DNA of 64,000 bases, taken from the NCBI GenBank assembly GCA_963754265.1, contig CAVWFB010000015.1:1-64000 (forward strand). The letters run 5' to 3'. Below are positions 1 through 7,171 of the stretch, piece by piece (within the stretch, counting starts at the first letter, position 1; each line of letters opens with the position of its first letter). The DNA is from AC-32 sp963754265 (lineage in GTDB: Bacteria; Actinomycetota; Thermoleophilia; Gaiellales; Gaiellaceae). The position numbers and the translations under genes are program-made. A model generated the notes under the pieces. It was given only the letters and a program-made list of their open reading frames with translations. It had not been told where the DNA came from and ran no database searches.

Positions 1-1099
1 CGAGTTCGAGCGTCTCGTCGCTAACGGCGAGCGAGAGGCGGATGTAGCCCTTGCCGCTGGGCCCGAAGCCCTCACCGGGCGCGACCGCGACCCGGTGCTT
101 GGTGAACAGGTCCTCGGCGGTGAGGCCATTCGGCAGCTTCATCCAGATGTAGAACGTGCCCTCGCAGGTCTGCGGCCCGAGCACCTCGATCACGCGGTCG
201 CGACGGCGCCGGTAGGTATTGCGCCGCTCGGCCACGGAATCCTGAGGCCCGGTCAGCGCCGCGATGCAAGCCTCCTGAATCGGCCGGAAGATCCCGACGC
301 GGCAGTGGTCGTTGAGCAGATTGATCCGCTCGACGATCTCCGCGTTCCCGACTACGAACCCAACCCGCCACCCGGCCATGCCGTAGGACTTGGACATCGA
401 GAACATCTCGACGCCCACCTCCTTGGCGCCTGGGGTGGCGAGGAAGCTCTTCGGCTCGCGCCCGTCGAAGACGAGGTCGCCGTAGGCGAAGTCGTGGACG
501 ATCGCGGCGCCGGTCGTCTGGGCGTACGCAACCGCGTCGTCGAAGGCGCCGTCGGGAACAGCGACCGCGGCTGGGTTGGACGGGAAGTTGAGGTAGACGG
601 CGGCGACGTTCTCGGCAGGCGCCTGACCGAAGTCGGGCGGCCACCCGTTCCCCGGATCGAGCTGGACGTAGGCGATGTCAGCCCCGGCGAGAGCTGGGCC
701 GGACGGGTAGTCCGGGTAATAGGGATCGGGCAGCACGACGGTCTGCCCTTCCTCCGCGAGCGCGAGGCAGAGCTCCACGATCGCCGTCTTTGTCCCCGGT
801 ACGACTGCCACCTCGGCGTCGGGATCGAGCTGAACCCCGTAGTGCGACCGATAGCGCTCGGCCAGGGCGGCGCGCAGCCCCGGCAGGCTCCGGAACGGCG
901 CGTAGCCGTGTGCGGTCTCCAGCCCGGCGGTCTCGTCGAGCGCCTCCACGACGTGGGCGGGCGGCCCGGTCTCCGGGTTGCCCCGCCCGAGATCGACGAG
1001 CGGCTCGCCGTCGAGCGCCGTGTGCTCTACGACCCACGCGAGCAGCCCGCCGAAGTACTGCTGGGGAAGTCGTTCGATCCGCGCCGGCCGCCTTCGCAT
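1..1099 (-). CDS. Class I/II aminotransferase, C-terminus cut by window edge
   Basis: PLP-dependent fold-type I aminotransferase of the aspartate / LL-diaminopimelate aminotransferase group. My own minus-strand translation from the ATG at 1099 runs open to the left edge, about 366 codons. It contains the PLP-lysine segment SMSKSYGMAGWRVGF, a YLNFPSNPAA stretch matching the family Asn-Pro motif, and near the end the substrate-carboxylate arginine context GYIRLSLAV. Only the last few residues and the stop are missing. A -10 box ends 6 nt before the ATG and no Shine-Dalgarno is visible, so the mRNA may be leaderless. The substrate cannot be fixed from sequence; succinyldiaminopimelate or aspartate/aromatic aminotransferase are the alternatives. 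The fold assignment is firm. Confidence 0.88.
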   Translation of the reverse strand, partial: MRRRPARIERLPQQYFGGLLAWVVEHTALDGEPLVDLGRGNPETGPPAHVVEALDETAGLETAHGYAPFRSLPGLRAALAERYRSHYGVQLDPDAEVAVVPGTKTAIVELCLALAEEGQTVVLPDPYYPDYPSGPALAGADIAYVQLDPGNGWPPDFGQAPAENVAAVYLNFPSNPAAVAVPDGAFDDAVAYAQTTGAAIVHDFAYGDLVFDGREPKSFLATPGAKEVGVEMFSMSKSYGMAGWRVGFVVGNAEIVERINLLNDHCRVGIFRPIQEACIAALTGPQDSVAERRNTYRRRRDRVIEVLGPQTCEGTFYIWMKLPNGLTAEDLFTKHRVAVAPGEGFGPSGKGYIRLSLAVSDETLEL

Positions 1100-1105
1100 C
1101 GGGCG

Positions 1106-1111
1106 ATCGTA
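1106..1111 (-). promoter_or_regulatory. -10 element, aminotransferase
   Basis: TACGAT on the minus strand, 6 nt before the ATG at 1099. No ribosome binding site lies between them. Confidence 0.5.
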
Positions 1112-1186
1112 CGCCGTCGGGAATCGTGCACGGCGGTCGCTCCTCATGAGAGTCGGCTCGCACCGTGCGAGCGAAACCGATCCCCG

Positions 1187-1987
1187 ATGGGTTCGCGGCC
1201 AGAGCGAGGGAGGCAGTGCTTCGGCTCTCTGACTGCGGTGGCTCGGCAACTCACGTTTGAGCAGGAACGCACTGTCGCCGATACCTACGTCGTGCGGACC
1301 GCTGGTACATATGCGGAGGCGCGGTATCGGAAGGGCCTTCGTCGTTGGCGACGGCGCTCAATCCGCCGTCTTCTTCCAGGTTTCCTCGTGCTTGATCTCG
1401 CGGTCCTGACTCTCGGATTCCTCAAAGGCGGAGAAGCCATGTGGTTCATGGCTGGAGGAGTTGTTGGCGCGACGACTATGGGTTTCTTGGTCGTGTGGGA
1501 CCGGCCGGACGATTCAGTTCTGAACTGGGGGCGAGGTGCTGAAGGTGAGCGGTTGACCGAGATGGCGCTGAAGCCGCTCTTGGAGGAAGGCTGGCGCGTC
1601 AAGCACGACATTCAGCTCCGGAGAGAAAACATCGACCACCTCCTGACCGGCCCCGCCGGCACGTTTCTGCTCGAAACGAAATGGCCGCGCGGACGAGCTT
1701 CCATCGAGGCGGGACAGCTTGTAACTCGGCCGCTGGATGATCCTGAAGGTGCGAGACGGACCAACCTGAAGCGCCAGATCGACCGGCAACTGACCGACCT
1801 CAGGTATGGACGCGTTCCGGGTGTGCGCAAGGTCAAGGGCGTCCAGTCAATAGTCGTGATTTGGAGCGACTTCGAGCAGCGCGTTCACGAGAGCGGCGGC
1901 ATCGTGTACCTCCACGGAGACGAGCTCGTCCCGTGGCTACGTTCTCGATTAGCGCCTGCCCTCGAGCCTTTCGCCGCGCTCAGCTAG
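1187..1987 (+). CDS. Membrane-anchored NERD-domain protein
   Basis: Predicted 266-residue protein. A basic N-terminal segment rich in Arg is followed by two hydrophobic helices (roughly residues 62-80 and 85-103) and then a NERD (nuclease-related) domain. The domain shows GAEGERLTEMAL, an Asp in NIDHLLTG and an E-x-K pair in FLLETKW, the expected PD-(D/E)XK-like acidic and lysine positions. NERD domains are predicted nucleases found alone or in defence and DNA-processing proteins; the target here is unknown. The start is uncertain: ATG 1187 and GTG 1238 are both in frame and neither has a clear Shine-Dalgarno. The gene ends 26 bases before the HNH gene, so the two probably form one unit. Confidence 0.75.
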   Translation: MGSRPERGRQCFGSLTAVARQLTFEQERTVADTYVVRTAGTYAEARYRKGLRRWRRRSIRRLLPGFLVLDLAVLTLGFLKGGEAMWFMAGGVVGATTMGFLVVWDRPDDSVLNWGRGAEGERLTEMALKPLLEEGWRVKHDIQLRRENIDHLLTGPAGTFLLETKWPRGRASIEAGQLVTRPLDDPEGARRTNLKRQIDRQLTDLRYGRVPGVRKVKGVQSIVVIWSDFEQRVHESGGIVYLHGDELVPWLRSRLAPALEPFAALS

Positions 1988-2013
1988 CAGACTCCAGTCA
2001 TAGAATCGACGCC

Positions 2014-2913
2014 TTGCGAGACGAGGACGTTCGCACCGCGTGTATGGCGCATCTCTCGATCCTCGTCGCCGAGTTCGGCGAGGACATTCCATACGCGGAC
2101 GGCCTCGCCCGTGGCTTCCCATTCCGGGGAACTCGCGTGCCGTTTCTCAATTACCAGAAGGGGATCTACCGCGCGGCGGTTCAGACCGGTCCGGCGGCGC
2201 TCTCGATTCAGACCTCGTCGAAGTCGCCCTACGACGATGAGATCCTCGCGGACGGCTTCCTCTACGCCTACCGAGCTGGCGCGATCGATCAGCCCGACAA
2301 CCGGGCACTTCGGGCCGCCCATGAGTTCCAGGTTCCCCTCATCTACTTCATCGGGACGAGGCCGGGCTGGTACAAGCCGGTCTTCCCCTGCTACGTGCGG
2401 GAAGACGACGCCGCCCGACGGATGGTGCTTGTCACGCCGGGAGCGCTACGCGGTCCACTCGACGAGCTCGCTCCGATTCCACTCGAAGACCCGCTCGAAC
2501 GCCGCTACACGGTGCGCGAGACTCGTGTTCGACTGCACCAAGCCCGCTTCCGGGGCCGCGTCGTTCCCGCCTACAACAGCCAGTGTTCGATCTGCCGGCT
2601 CAAGGAGCTGCGCCTCCTTGACGCAGCGCACATTCTCGGCGACCTCGAAGAAAGCGGCGAGCCCGTCGTGATCAACGGCCTCAGTCTCTGCTCGATTCAC
2701 CACCGAGCCTTCGACCAGAACCTCGTAGGCGTCTCGCCCGATTACGTTGTTCACGTCTCCCGCCGCCTCCGCGAGGACGAGGACGGCCCGATGCTCGATC
2801 TGCTGAAGGGCTTCCACGAAGGTCTGCTGAGCCTTCCGAGGCGGGGGGTCGATCGGCCTGACCGCGAGCGCCTCGACACGCGCTTCGCGCAGTTCCTCCA
2901 CCTCGCGGGCTAG
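2014..2913 (+). CDS. HNH endonuclease, restriction-endonuclease-like
   Basis: About 299 residues resembling predicted restriction endonucleases of the COG3440 type. The N-terminal domain carries VPFLNYQKGIYR and SIQTSSKSPYDDE, typical of the module that precedes HNH in these proteins. The C-terminal HNH_2-like domain shows CSICRLKELRLLDAAHIL and GLSLCSIHHRAFD, with two metal-binding Cys pairs and the catalytic His. A TTG start at 2014 gives the usual N-terminal length; ATG 2044 is the alternative. It sits just downstream of the NERD gene in the same direction. No methyltransferase is adjacent, so a modification-dependent (type IV-like) or solitary nuclease is more likely than a classical restriction-modification pair; this is inference. 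Confidence 0.82.
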   Translation: MRDEDVRTACMAHLSILVAEFGEDIPYADGLARGFPFRGTRVPFLNYQKGIYRAAVQTGPAALSIQTSSKSPYDDEILADGFLYAYRAGAIDQPDNRALRAAHEFQVPLIYFIGTRPGWYKPVFPCYVREDDAARRMVLVTPGALRGPLDELAPIPLEDPLERRYTVRETRVRLHQARFRGRVVPAYNSQCSICRLKELRLLDAAHILGDLEESGEPVVINGLSLCSIHHRAFDQNLVGVSPDYVVHVSRRLREDEDGPMLDLLKGFHEGLLSLPRRGVDRPDRERLDTRFAQFLHLAG

Positions 2914-3008
2914 CCGACTATTCGCTTGGCTCCTAACGCCGCTGGCGCCTATCGTTGCCGAGCCGCCATCGACTAGGGATCTCACAGCGGCCATTCAGTG
3001 ATTGGGAG

Positions 3009-3033
3009 CAGGGTTCAAGTCCCCGAAGCGCTA
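3009..3033 (+). other. tRNA T-arm-like fragment
   Basis: The sequence GGGTTCAAGTCCCC matches the conserved T-stem-loop (G53, T54-T55-C56, A58, C61) and is followed by a seven-base segment where an acceptor strand would be. One of five T-stem pairs mismatches and no matching 5' half was found upstream, so this is at most a tRNA 3' remnant. Confidence 0.2.
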
Positions 3034-3040
3034 AGCCCAC

Positions 3041-3523
3041 TTACGCAGGCTGTGTTTTATCGACGCTTGGCTCGGGATCGGGTGTGAGGATCAGCACGGG
3101 TATCTGGCGGGCCGTCTTCTCCTGATACCGGGCGTAGCCTGAGTAGGTAGCGGTAATCCCGACCCAGAGGCGCTCCCGCTCCTCAGCCGATGCGGTTCTG
3201 GCCTGGACGATCAACTCGTCCGCGCCGATCTTCACAACTGCGTGCGGGTTCTGCTGCAAGTTGAGCGACCAGTCGGGAGGCCGATCCGCACCGCCGTTTG
3301 ACGCAATCACCACGAGGTTGGCGTCGTCGCGGAAGAACGTGAGCGGTGTGGTGCGCGCCTTCCCCGACCGGCGGCCTGTCGTTGTGAGCAAGAGCACCGG
3401 CATTCCGGCCACTCTGCTGAGGAATCGACCGCGGCTCAGCCGATAGACAGCCAGGTGGGTCTTGCTCAGGCCCCTGATCAGCCAGCGCCTGAGAGTCACC
3501 CGAAGCGCGGACACAACAGGCAT
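3041..3523 (-). CDS. Deazaflavin (F420)-dependent nitroreductase-family protein
   Basis: A 160-residue protein of the Ddn/DUF385 family, split-barrel enzymes that use coenzyme F420 or bind flavin-like cofactors. Diagnostic stretches are PVLLLTTTGRRSGKARTTPL, followed by VIASNGGADRPPDWSLNLQQ and NPHAVVKIG. The ATG at 3523 is the natural start and the length is normal for the family. It is monocistronic and is separated from its neighbours by noncoding DNA. The substrate is unknown; family members reduce diverse compounds, including nitroaromatics and quinones. F420 dependence is inferred from family membership, not from a unique motif. Confidence 0.85.
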   Translation of the reverse strand: MPVVSALRVTLRRWLIRGLSKTHLAVYRLSRGRFLSRVAGMPVLLLTTTGRRSGKARTTPLTFFRDDANLVVIASNGGADRPPDWSLNLQQNPHAVVKIGADELIVQARTASAEERERLWVGITATYSGYARYQEKTARQIPVLILTPDPEPSVDKTQPA

Positions 3524-3734
3524 TGTCGCCGCCGCGAACGTCGCCCGCGAAGTGAACCAAGGCAGTCAACCGTAGAAGGGTGATGGATCAACCAACCCAC
3601 CCCGCCCGATACTGCATCTGCAACCGAGAGACGCGCCCCGATGCGGCGGGGGCGACCTCGGAAGCCTCATACGAAGGGCCTCCATGCGGCGAGGCCTGAC
3701 GGGATTACTGCGGCTCTCTCTCACGGGAGACTCG

Positions 3735-3770
3735 AAGCGGGGCCGGGCGGCGGCCCCGCTTCTTGTTGTC
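3735..3770 (+). terminator. Intrinsic terminator
   Basis: Ten-base perfect stem AAGCGGGGCC / GGCCCCGCTT with a 7-nt loop, followed by the T-rich CTTGTTGTCT. Orientation is plus from the position of the T tract. Confidence 0.65.
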
Positions 3771-3875
3771 TCCAGATATCCCCCAACAGGGGGGCGCACG
3801 GATCGCGCGACCGACGCACGATGGGTTTGCGCTTAACCGGTCGCCTGGGCCGCAGAGACGGGCGGTAAGCGCTTT

Positions 3876-3908
3876 AAGGGACGGCCTGCAAGCCGTCCCT
3901 TTCCTTTA
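3876..3908 (+). terminator. Intrinsic terminator
   Basis: Perfect 10-bp stem AAGGGACGGC / GCCGTCCCTT with a 6-nt loop, followed by TTCCTTTA. It ends only about 27 bases before the ATG of the small Lys-rich gene, so that gene must have its own promoter. Confidence 0.7.
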
Positions 3909-3934
3909 CCCCGAAATCCGGGCAGGATGGGCAT

Positions 3935-4048
3935 ATGAAGGGTTCCGACAAGCCGAAGAAGCTCCAGAAGAAGGTCGCGCAGAAGTCGCTCAAGGAGAAG
4001 CGGAGCGAGAAGAAGGCCAAGAAGCGCGGCAGCACCTTCTCGCCGTAA
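3935..4048 (+). CDS. Small Lys-rich basic protein (37 aa)
   Basis: ATG 3935 to TAA 4046-4048 encodes 37 residues, of which about 14 are Lys or Arg. It starts MKGSDKPKKLQKKVAQKS and ends KKRGSTFSP. The composition (KKL, KEKRSEKKAKK) resembles the short, highly basic conserved hypotheticals of actinobacteria; no named family can be assigned from sequence. CAGGAT ends 6 nt before the ATG, close to the leaderless pattern seen elsewhere although its first base is C. The stop lies three bases from the convergent EamA stop. Nucleic-acid or ribosome association is a guess from charge only. Confidence 0.6.
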   Translation: MKGSDKPKKLQKKVAQKSLKEKRSEKKAKKRGSTFSP

Positions 4049-4051
4049 ATC

Positions 4052-4945
4052 TCAAGGCGCGGGCTGAACCGAGGCTTCTGCCGGCGACCCGCGCACCTGG
4101 ATCAGAACTGCGGTGAGGACGACCGCGCCGCCGAAGAGCGTCGCGGCGGCCGGCTGCTCCGAGAGGAAGATCCACACCCAGAGCGGGCCGAGCACGATCT
4201 CGAGCAGGGTGATCAGCGCCACCTCCGCGGCCGGGATCAGGCGCGCGCCAAGCGTGAGGAAGATCAGGCCGAGGCCGATCTGGCCGATGCCGAGCGCGGC
4301 CAGCAGCAGGAGGTCCTGGCCGCCGATCTCGCTGGGATCCGCAAACGGCGCTGCGAACACGAACACGAGCGCCTGCGAGAGGCAGGTCGCGGGCGCCATC
4401 GAGACATCGCGCCGGTGGCGGGTGACGACGATCACGCCGGCGAAGGTGACGGACATGAAGAACGAGATGCTCAGGCCGAGCGCGCTCGGTCGGTCGGGGC
4501 CCCCGACCATCAGCCCGACGCCGACCAGCGCGACTGCCAACGCGACCCAGGTGCGGCGCTCAACAGGCTCGCCGATGAAGGTTCCCAGCACCGCGGCGAG
4601 CACGGGCGCCAGCGCCTGCATGAAGAGGACGTTCGCGACGGTGGTGTAGTTGAGCGCGACGATGAACGCGCCGGAGGAGGCGGCCAGGAGCGCCGCCACG
4701 AACAGGCCGTCGCGGCCGATCGCGCGGAAGGCGCGCACCACGGCTCCGCGCTCGGCGATCGCCACGTAGGCGAACAGGCCGATCACGGCGAAGAACGCGC
4801 GCCCCGCCAGCTGCGTGCCGACGCTCATCGTCAGCTCCCGCTGGAAGAGCCCCGCGCTCGACCACGCGAGCGCCGCGAGCGCGACGTAGATGCGCCCGCG
4901 GCGGCGCTGGCCGGCGAGGTCGAGAGTCGCGGTCGCGGACGTCAT
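4052..4945 (-). CDS. EamA/DMT-family permease
   Basis: A 297-residue integral membrane protein of the drug/metabolite transporter superfamily, with about ten hydrophobic helices in two EamA repeats. Characteristic parts are ALAALAWSSAGLFQRE in the first helix, NYTTVANVLFMQALAPVLAA closing the first repeat and LITLLEIVLGPLWVWIFLSE in the second. It probably exports or imports small metabolites; the substrate cannot be read. The ATG at 4945 has TAACCT ending 7 nt upstream and no Shine-Dalgarno. That box overlaps the stop codon of the upstream MFS gene, which points to a separate promoter despite the 10-base gap. Confidence 0.87.
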   Translation of the reverse strand: MTSATATLDLAGQRRRGRIYVALAALAWSSAGLFQRELTMSVGTQLAGRAFFAVIGLFAYVAIAERGAVVRAFRAIGRDGLFVAALLAASSGAFIVALNYTTVANVLFMQALAPVLAAVLGTFIGEPVERRTWVALAVALVGVGLMVGGPDRPSALGLSISFFMSVTFAGVIVVTRHRRDVSMAPATCLSQALVFVFAAPFADPSEIGGQDLLLLAALGIGQIGLGLIFLTLGARLIPAAEVALITLLEIVLGPLWVWIFLSEQPAAATLFGGAVVLTAVLIQVRGSPAEASVQPAP

Positions 4946-4952
4946 CCGCGGG

Positions 4953-4958
4953 AGGTTA
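4953..4958 (-). promoter_or_regulatory. -10 element, EamA permease
   Basis: TAACCT on the minus strand with a 7-nt spacer to the ATG at 4945. It overlaps the TAA stop of the upstream MFS gene. Confidence 0.5.
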
Positions 4959-6584
4959 TTGGGCGGCGCTAGTGGATCTCAGCCGCTCCTCGACGACCGC
5001 CTCGCCGGCGGCGTGGACGGCCGAGTGCCCGGTCACCGCGGCCAGGAAGTCGTCGCGCTCGAGCGCGTACAGGTGGGAGGCGGTGGTGGCCTTGACCGTC
5101 GCCGTCCGCGGCACGTCGCGGAGCAGGGCGATCTCGCCGAAGAAGTCGCCGCGGCCCGCCGTGCCGTGCACGCCGTTGGCGATCTCGAGCTCGCCGTCGG
5201 CGACCACGTAGAAGCGGTCGCCGGTCTCGCCCATCCGGACGACCACCTCGCCGGCGGGAACGTCGACCTTCGTCAGCCTGGAGGCCACGTGCTCCTTGGC
5301 CGCGACGGACAGCGGCGAGAACAGGGGCACGCGATGGACGAGCTCGAGCTCGGCGGCGGGTGCTGCGACCTCGCGGTCGATCCGCACCAGCCATCGCCAG
5401 GCGACCAGGGTCAGGACGGGGAGGATGGCGCCGACGACGGCGAAGGCCGTGCGCGGGCCGACCGCGGCGACGATCGCCGGCGCCGAGATCGAGCCGAGCG
5501 CGAGCCCGCCCATGGCGATTCCCCAGGTCACGCCGAGCGCCCCGGTGAGCACCTCGTCGGGCACGATCCGCTGCAGGAGCGTGAAGCCGGCAACATCCTC
5601 GACGCTGTTGGCGGCTCCGACCACGGCCAGCAGGAGCAGCGCGGCTGGAAGGTAGGGCCGTACGGCGACGAAGGCGATCGGCAATCCCCAGAAGACGAGC
5701 GCGAAACCGAGAGGTACGGCCAGCCGCTTCCCTTCGAGCGTCATCGCGCCGAACGCGCCGACCAGGCCGCCGACGCCGATCACCGCCATCAGGTAGCCGA
5801 CCGTTCCCGCACCGGTGTCGAGCACGCGGAACACGAACACGACGATCAGCACGTTCAGGCAGCCGCGGACGAAGGTCTGGGCGAAGAAGAGCGCCACGAT
5901 CAGGCGCGGCTTCGGGTGGTTGACGGCCCGGAAGCCGGCGAGCACGACCTCGCGCGCGTCGCCCACGGCGGCCAGCTGGATGCGGCCCTCGCAGTGCACG
6001 GCGGCGAGCAGGCCGGCGGCGACGAGCAGCGCGCCCGCGGCGACGAAGAAGACCACGCCCGGATCGGCCAGCGCCACGAGCACGCCCGCGAGCAGCGGGC
6101 CGGCGAGCATGCCGAGGCTCTCGATCGTCGAGGTGGCGCCGTTCGAGGCGATCAGCTCCTCCGGCGTCCGCGCGAGCGAGGGCAGGATCGCCTGCAGCGC
6201 CGGCCGGAAGAGCGTCGAGGTGATCCCGACGACGCCTGCGAGCAGGTAGATCGCGACCTGGCTGCGCCCGGCGAAGAAGGCGGCGCCCGAGGCGGCGAGC
6301 GCGGCGCTCCCCGCGAGTGCGATCGCGAGCAGGAAGCGCTCGCGCCGAAAGCGGTCGCCCAGGCCGGCCGCGAGCGGGGCGATCAGGGCCGCGGGCAGCA
6401 TGCGCACGAGGCCCGCGATGCCGACCGCGGCGGTGCCGCCGGCGTCGTAGGCGAAGATCCCGAGCGCGACGAAATGCGCCCATTCCGCCGCGATCGAGGC
6501 TCCCCACGCGAGCTCGACTCGACGCAGGTCGCGGTTGCGCATGACGGCGCCGAGGGCAGCGATGGCCTGGCCGGGACGGGTCAT
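4956..6584 (-). CDS. MFS permease fused to a cyclic-nucleotide-binding domain
   Basis: A 542-residue fusion. Residues up to about 395 are a major facilitator permease with some ten to twelve helices, including the cytoplasmic loop GLGDRFRRERF. The last 140 residues are a CAP-type cNMP-binding domain: VPLFSPLSVAAKEHVASRL, then GETGDRFYVVADGELEI, then the phosphate-binding cassette GDFFGEIALLRDVPRTATV with its conserved Glu and Arg. The ATG at 6584 is used because longer extensions run into the divergent glyoxalase-fold gene. Transport gated by cAMP or c-di-GMP is the natural hypothesis; the substrate is unknown. No cyclase is encoded nearby. The two domains are intact and in one frame. Confidence 0.88.
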   Translation of the reverse strand: MTRPGQAIAALGAVMRNRDLRRVELAWGASIAAEWAHFVALGIFAYDAGGTAAVGIAGLVRMLPAALIAPLAAGLGDRFRRERFLLAIALAGSAALAASGAAFFAGRSQVAIYLLAGVVGITSTLFRPALQAILPSLARTPEELIASNGATSTIESLGMLAGPLLAGVLVALADPGVVFFVAAGALLVAAGLLAAVHCEGRIQLAAVGDAREVVLAGFRAVNHPKPRLIVALFFAQTFVRGCLNVLIVVFVFRVLDTGAGTVGYLMAVIGVGGLVGAFGAMTLEGKRLAVPLGFALVFWGLPIAFVAVRPYLPAALLLLAVVGAANSVEDVAGFTLLQRIVPDEVLTGALGVTWGIAMGGLALGSISAPAIVAAVGPRTAFAVVGAILPVLTLVAWRWLVRIDREVAAPAAELELVHRVPLFSPLSVAAKEHVASRLTKVDVPAGEVVVRMGETGDRFYVVADGELEIANGVHGTAGRGDFFGEIALLRDVPRTATVKATTASHLYALERDDFLAAVTGHSAVHAAGEAVVEERLRSTSAAQ

Positions 6585-6640
6585 TTGCAGGACATTCCGC
6601 CCACGCGCGGGAGGCGAAGTCAACCGCGGGCGATCGTGGC

Positions 6641-6646
6641 TAGGAT
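6641..6646 (+). promoter_or_regulatory. -10 element, VOC gene
   Basis: TAGGAT lies 31 nt before the ATG at 6678. Unlike the leaderless genes, this transcript would carry a leader with the ribosome binding site GGGAGGAG at 6667-6674. Confidence 0.4.
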
Positions 6647-6677
6647 CGAGACGTCCACGAACGGATGGGAGGAGCCC

Positions 6678-7148
6678 ATGGCTGTCAAGCCGATCCCCGA
6701 GGGCTACCACAGCCTCAACCCGTACCTCTCCGTCAACGACGCCGCCGCGGCGATCGAGTACTACTCGGAGGTGTTCGGCGCCAAGGAGCGCATGCGCATG
6801 GACGGGCCCGACGGATTGATCGGGCACGCCGAGCTTCAGATCGGCGATTCCGTGCTGATGCTCGCGGACCCGAATCCGCAGTCGAGCTCGAAGCCGCCGA
6901 AGGAGCTCGGCGGCACCACCTCCGGCCTGCTGCTCTACGTCGAGGACGTCGACAAAGTCGTCGCCAAGGCGACCGAGAAGGGCGCGACGGTGACGATGCC
7001 CGTCGAGGACATGTTCTGGGGCGACCGCTTCGGCCAGGTGATCGACCCGTTCGGGCACTCCTGGCAGATCGCGACGCACAAGGAGGACCTGACCGAGCAG
7101 GAAATGGCGGAGCGCGCCAAGGCGGCGATGGCCGAGATGAGCGGATAG
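6678..7148 (+). CDS. VOC-superfamily (PhnB-like) protein
   Basis: A 156-residue single-domain protein of the vicinal oxygen chelate fold, close to the PhnB / glyoxalase-like group. It shows LNPYLSVNDAAAAIEYYSEV at the N-terminus, FGAKERMRM, and DRFGQVIDPFGHSWQIATH near the C-terminus, which is typical of this group. The ATG at 6678 has a good GGGAGGAG ribosome binding site. Members of this group bind metals or small ligands, and many have no known reaction. It diverges from the MFS-cNMP gene, with 93 bases between their starts. Confidence 0.87.
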   Translation: MAVKPIPEGYHSLNPYLSVNDAAAAIEYYSEVFGAKERMRMDGPDGLIGHAELQIGDSVLMLADPNPQSSSKPPKELGGTTSGLLLYVEDVDKVVAKATEKGATVTMPVEDMFWGDRFGQVIDPFGHSWQIATHKEDLTEQEMAERAKAAMAEMSG

Positions 7149-7171
7149 CCCGCTTCGTCGGCCGAGCAAAC

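Larger units (their letters stand above)
3524..3934. other. Noncoding stretch with two terminators; possible small RNAs
   Basis: This 411-base interval holds two strong intrinsic terminators (separate entries) but no convincing protein gene. One 38-codon frame (ATG 3583 to TGA 3699, with C-I-C near its start and a purine-rich GAAGGG just upstream) ends about 35 bases before the first terminator and could be a small protein or spurious. Between the terminators an AGATAT box near 3774 could drive a transcript of about 115 nt ending at the second hairpin. Both units are inference from terminator placement. Confidence 0.3.

Noticed and set aside
95..1186. A long plus-strand open frame upstream of the NERD gene
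   Set aside because: It is antisense to a clearly recognisable aminotransferase and its translation has no domain; it is open only because of high GC.
2930..3033. Intact tRNA gene
   Set aside because: Only a T-arm-like segment is present; no D-arm, anticodon arm or matching 5' acceptor strand could be found.
4890..6677. Long plus-strand open frame leading into the VOC gene
   Set aside because: It is antisense to the MFS-cNMP gene and composed of Arg/Asp/Gly-rich shadow sequence; the VOC fold starts at 6678.
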